In this document: positions 60,513-64,000 of the stretch, one piece after another
How the letters are laid out: every line of letters begins with the position of its first letter
Numbering within the stretch: the first letter of the stretch is position 1
Made by a program: the position numbers and the translations under genes
The notes under the pieces: generated by a model
Told to the model about the DNA's origin: nothing
The model's database searches: none
Seen by the model: the letters and a program-made list of their open reading frames with translations, nothing else
Assembly (NCBI RefSeq): GCF_014337155.1
Contig: NZ_CP060632.1
Span: 2,797,001 to 2,861,000 of the forward strand
Length of the DNA stretch: 64,000 nt
Direction of reading: 5' to 3'
From: Wujia chipingensis
Lineage (GTDB): Bacteria > Bacillota > Clostridia > Lachnospirales > Lachnospiraceae

Positions 60513-62129
60513 TTACTCAGCCTTAGGACCAGCAGCAACCAATGCCTTACCAGCATCGTTTGTTGTGTACTTCTGGAAGTTCTTCTGGAATCTCTCAGCA
60601 AGATCCTTAGCCTTTGTCTCCCACTCAGTAGGATCAGCATATGTGTCTCTTGGATCAAGGATTGCTGGATCTACACCAGGAAGCTCTGTTGGAACCTCAA
60701 AGTTGAACATAGGAATCTTCTTTGTAGGAGCTGTCTTGATATCACCTGAAAGGATTGCATCGATGATTCCACGAGTATCCTTGATTGTGATACGCTTGCC
60801 TGTTCCGTTCCATCCTGTATTTACGAGATAAGCCTTAGCTCCGCTCTTCTCCATCTTCTTAACAAGCTCTTCTGCATACTTTGTAGGATGCAACTCAAGG
60901 AATGCCTGTCCGAAGCAAGCTGAGAATGTAGGTGTAGGCTCTGTGATACCACGCTCTGTACCAGCAAGTTTCGCAGTAAATCCTGAAAGGAAGTAGTACT
61001 TTGTCTGCTCTGGTGTCAGAATAGATACTGGAGGAAGTACTCCAAATGCATCTGCTGAAAGGAAGATTACGTTCTCTGCAGCAGGACCTGCGGAAACGCC
61101 ATTTACCTTAGATGCAATCTTCTCAATATGATTAATTGGATAAGAAACACGAGTATTCTCTGTTACGCTCTTATCGTCGAAATCAATCTTACCTGCTGCA
61201 TCAACTGTCACGTTCTCAAGAAGAGCGTCACGTCTGATTGCGTTGTAGATATCTGGCTCAGACTCCTTATCAAGTCCGATAACCTTTGCATAACATCCAC
61301 CCTCGAAGTTGAAGACACCGTTGTCATCCCAACCGTGCTCATCATCACCGATCAAAAGTCTCTTAGGATCTGTAGAAAGTGTTGTCTTACCTGTACCTGA
61401 AAGGCCGAAGAATACAGCTGTATGCTTACCTTCCATATCGCAGTTAGCAGAACAGTGCATTGAAGCGATACCCTTAAGTGGGAGGTAGTAGTTCATCATA
61501 GAGAACATACCCTTCTTCATCTCTCCGCCGTACCATGTATTGATGATAACCTGCTCCTTAGATGTGATGTTGAATGCTACACATGTCTCAGAGTTAAGAC
61601 CAAGTTCTGCATAATTCTCAACCTTAGCCTTAGATGCGTTGTAAACAACGAAATCCGGCTCGAAATCCTTCAGCTCTTCCTCTGAAGGCTTGATGAACAT
61701 GTTTGTTACAAAGTGAGCCTGCCAAGCAACCTCAACGATGAAACGAACTGCCATACGTGTATCCTTGTTTGCACCACAGAATGCATCTACAACATAAAGC
61801 TTCTTGTTGCAAAGCTCCTTCTTAGCAAGATCCTTAACAACTGCCCATGTCTCTTCTGTCATAGGATGGTTGTCGTTCTTGTAAGCATCTGTTGTCCACC
61901 ATACTGTGTCCTTAGAATTCTCATCCATAACGATGTACTTATCTTTAGGAGAACGTCCTGTAAATACACCTGTCATAACGTTAACTGTATCTAATTCTGT
62001 GTTCTGTCCAACCTCATAACCCTCGTTTGAAGCCTTTGTCTCTTCCTCAAACAAAACTTCATATGAAGGATTGTGAACGATTTCTGTTGTTCCGGTAATT
62101 CCATACTTAGTTAAATCAATGTTTGCCAT
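60513..62129 (-). CDS. pckA: Phosphoenolpyruvate carboxykinase (ATP)
   Basis: 538 aa, normal. The P-loop is [12 protein letters not shown] (241-252), with the second metal/phosphate loop [11 protein letters not shown] and the [10 protein letters not shown] start region. It interconverts oxaloacetate and PEP, using ATP; in anaerobes it can run toward oxaloacetate. The start has a GGAAGGAAA site and a strong promoter upstream. Confidence 0.97.
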   Translation of the reverse strand: MANIDLTKYGITGTTEIVHNPSYEVLFEEETKASNEGYEVGQNTELDTVNVMTGVFTGRSPKDKYIVMDENSKDTVWWTTDAYKNDNHPMTEETWAVVKDLAKKELCNKKLYVVDAFCGANKDTRMAVRFIVEVAWQAHFVTNMFIKPSEEELKDFEPDFVVYNASKAKVENYAELGLNSETCVAFNITSKEQVIINTWYGGEMKKGMFSMMNYYLPLKGIASMHCSANCDMEGKHTAVFFGLSGTGKTTLSTDPKRLLIGDDEHGWDDNGVFNFEGGCYAKVIGLDKESEPDIYNAIRRDALLENVTVDAAGKIDFDDKSVTENTRVSYPINHIEKIASKVNGVSAGPAAENVIFLSADAFGVLPPVSILTPEQTKYYFLSGFTAKLAGTERGITEPTPTFSACFGQAFLELHPTKYAEELVKKMEKSGAKAYLVNTGWNGTGKRITIKDTRGIIDAILSGDIKTAPTKKIPMFNFEVPTELPGVDPAILDPRDTYADPTEWETKAKDLAERFQKNFQKYTTNDAGKALVAAGPKAE

Positions 62130-62192
62130 CTTAAAATTTCCTTCCTTTGCTTTTTATTAATTCAGGGCAGTTATCCACCCAAAACCACCGAA

Positions 62193-62221
62193 ATTGTATC
62201 ACTAAAAAGATATCCAGTCAA
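62193..62221 (-). promoter_or_regulatory. Sigma-A promoter of pckA
   Basis: On the minus strand: TTGACT, 17 bases, TACAAT, with a leader of about 60 bases. Confidence 0.78.
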
Positions 62222-62264
62222 CCAACATATATGAAAAATCGTTTAATTTTTCGTGAATTAAATG

Positions 62265-64000
62265 TTAATCCTCTTTTTTATCAATATATCGGTTGAGTGT
62301 CTCAACTACCGTGTTCAGATTATATGGTTTCGCAATATAATCATCGAGCTTGTTCTCTAAGATTCGTTCCTTATCACCAAACATGGCTCTCGCTGTAACT
62401 GCAATGATCGGAAGGCGCTTCTTATGCTCCTTCTGCTCAATCTCACGAATCTGCTGTGTTGCTGCGATACCATCCATAACCGGCATCTGTACATCGAACA
62501 GCGCTGCATCGTATTCCTTCTGCTTGAACAGCTCAATTGCTTTCTCACCATTCTCTGCAATATCATAAGAGAATCCTGCCATACCGAGCAGCTTACCGAT
62601 AACCTGCTGGTTGACCGGCTCATCCTCTGCAACAAGGATACGCGCCTTGCTGTGTGCATTGATCGAGAATACTGCGGCATCTTCTTTTTCTTCCATGTTC
62701 TTGGCTGCTTCCACCTCGGCTGCCTTTACAACCTTCAGAGGAATCTCTGCAATGAACGTCGAACCGATGCCTTCCTTACTCTGCACACTGATGTTACCAC
62801 CCATCAGCTCTGCAATCTGCTTGGAGATAACCAGACCAAGTCCGGAACCGCCATACTTTCTTGTATCGGAACCATCGACCTGTGAGAACCGGATAAACAG
62901 CTTATCCATGTTCTTCTCCGAGATACCGATACCAGTATCAGCAACCGCGATACGCAGGTTGATATTCTCTTTTTCTGCATCAATTGCGGCAATCTTTACT
63001 CTTACACTTCCCTCAGATGTGAATTTTAATGCATTGGAAAGCAAACAATTCAAAATCTGCTGGATTCTCTGTCCATCGCCCTTTACAAGCTTTGGAATAT
63101 TGTTACCAAATGTGCAGTCAAGGGCAAGTCCCTTGTTTGTCGCTGTCGGTACCTGTGCAGCTACCGTCTCCTCAATGGCTGCACGCACATCGAAGATTTC
63201 TTCCTTCAGGTTATATTTACCAGCTTCCAGCTTACTGATATCAAGAATATCGTTGATCAGGCGAAGCAGGTTATCTGCACAGCCCTTTGCAGTGAGCAGG
63301 TTATCGCGGTAATCTGCCTGCAGATCATCTGCCATCAGCGTAAGCTGCAGCATACCAAGGATTCCGTTGATCGGAGTACGAATCTCGTGGCTCATGTTCG
63401 CGAGGAACTCTGCCTGTGTCTTATATGCTGCATTCGCATCTTCGATTGCTGCAGACAGCTTGTTCTCCGTCTCCTTCTGGTCTGTAATATCAATAACAAC
63501 CATGTTGATATAGTCAGCCTCAGACTTGTACATAACTGTGTTAAATACCTTGCCAAGCTTCTCCATCGTGATCTCCACGTCCATGAAGTCGCCCTCTTTG
63601 GTTCCAGAGGTATTATACGCAGTAAACCATGCGTTAATATCCTGTAACACTTCGATCTTACTCTCACCAAGAATCTTGTCCTGATAATCAGATGCATCCA
63701 GATTGAAGTAACTTCCGAACCGCTCATTTGCTTCCTGAATGCAGTACCCAATGCTGTTTCCAAGTGAATCTGTGATGATCTTTGCCTGTGCAAATCCGAT
63801 CGGAAGATTCATGAACAGCTTCTTGTATTTGTCACCCTTTGTGTGGCCTGCCACAACGCCGCCACCAAGCGCAAATACAATCACTCCCGTGACAGCCGCA
63901 GCCAGCACGCCAACGATGATTCCCGCCGGAACCGCCTTAAAGATCGCACCAAATATAATTCCGAGCACGATATCCAGCGCCGCTGCAATGATGATTAGTT
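62265..64000 (-). CDS. Hybrid sensor histidine kinase (5' end off the right edge)
   Basis: At least 578 codons; the frame stays open to the right edge, so the start is outside. The visible N-terminus is hydrophobic (LIIIAAALDIVLGIIF..., two or more membrane helices), followed by a PAS-like domain (about 55-165), HisKA with FLANMSHEIRTPINGIL, HATPase (LLSNALKFT, VADTGIGIS, GGSGLGL) and a C-terminal receiver (ILVAEDEPVN, FDVQMPVMDG, IAKPYN). No HPt domain follows. It presumably passes phosphate to a separate HPt protein or regulator not in the window. Confidence 0.92.
   Translation of the reverse strand, partial: LIIIAAALDIVLGIIFGAIFKAVPAGIIVGVLAAAVTGVIVFALGGGVVAGHTKGDKYKKLFMNLPIGFAQAKIITDSLGNSIGYCIQEANERFGSYFNLDASDYQDKILGESKIEVLQDINAWFTAYNTSGTKEGDFMDVEITMEKLGKVFNTVMYKSEADYINMVVIDITDQKETENKLSAAIEDANAAYKTQAEFLANMSHEIRTPINGILGMLQLTLMADDLQADYRDNLLTAKGCADNLLRLINDILDISKLEAGKYNLKEEIFDVRAAIEETVAAQVPTATNKGLALDCTFGNNIPKLVKGDGQRIQQILNCLLSNALKFTSEGSVRVKIAAIDAEKENINLRIAVADTGIGISEKNMDKLFIRFSQVDGSDTRKYGGSGLGLVISKQIAELMGGNISVQSKEGIGSTFIAEIPLKVVKAAEVEAAKNMEEKEDAAVFSINAHSKARILVAEDEPVNQQVIGKLLGMAGFSYDIAENGEKAIELFKQKEYDAALFDVQMPVMDGIAATQQIREIEQKEHKKRLPIIAVTARAMFGDKERILENKLDDYIAKPYNLNTVVETLNRYIDKKED

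Overview
The window looks like a chromosomal segment of an anaerobic, low-to-mid GC Firmicute, most likely a Lachnospiraceae member (family-level inference; genus not determinable by eye). The pointers are MutS2, GdpP, YhaM, PadR regulators, ChW-repeat surface proteins, a eukaryote/archaeal-like ProRS, a CotS-like protein, an ATP synthase c subunit with a complete Na+-site signature, and an operon resembling the Lachnospiraceae families DUF5716/DUF5717. I found no rRNA, tRNA, CRISPR array, transposase, integrase or phage gene.

Layout. 1-2.5 kb: yhaM (cut by the left edge), a 34-codon ORF, a frame-broken leucine-rich/ChW surface protein, and a small XRE regulator surrounded by three matching palindromic sites. 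2.6-9.7 kb, plus strand: a zinc-ribbon membrane protein with Gln/Tyr repeats, mutS2, a response regulator/sensor kinase pair and two tandem AIM24-like genes. 9.7-11.5 kb: a DUF3137-like membrane protein flanked by an unusual 246-bp palindromic element, a 63-bp-period tandem repeat and a 101-bp hairpin. 11.5-18.6 kb: a complete ten-gene F1Fo ATP synthase operon (minus). 18.7-22.6 kb: sua5 (predicted leaderless), a second copy of the palindromic element, rpiB, padR, a zinc-ribbon protein and a glycosyltransferase.

22.8-33.1 kb: trpS, then a minus-strand run valS, gdpP, rplI, dnaB, a membrane coiled-coil protein and an orphan CARF-nuclease (Card1/DUF1887-like) with no CRISPR locus nearby. 33.2-40.2 kb: a tightly coupled four-gene operon (1188-aa DUF5717-like scaffold, actin/Hsp70-fold protein, TPR protein, two-TM coiled-coil protein), the best candidate for an undescribed multi-component machine. 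40.4-50.9 kb: a PLP aminotransferase, glf, UDP-sugar dehydrogenase, a MacB-like ABC protein, phosphoglucomutase, a PEGA lipoprotein and a CotS-like protein. 51-64 kb: cca, proS, rluA-type, merR, a DUF885 lipoprotein, a PadR/membrane protein pair, a six-repeat ChW protein, pckA and a hybrid histidine kinase cut by the right edge.

Most housekeeping genes here are ordinary. The regions worth attention are the two covarying palindromic elements (9.8 and 19.9 kb), the orphan CARF nuclease, the actin-fold/TPR/scaffold operon with its face-to-face promoters, the leaderless sua5, and the XRE operator set. All family assignments are from recognition of motifs by eye; no searches were run.
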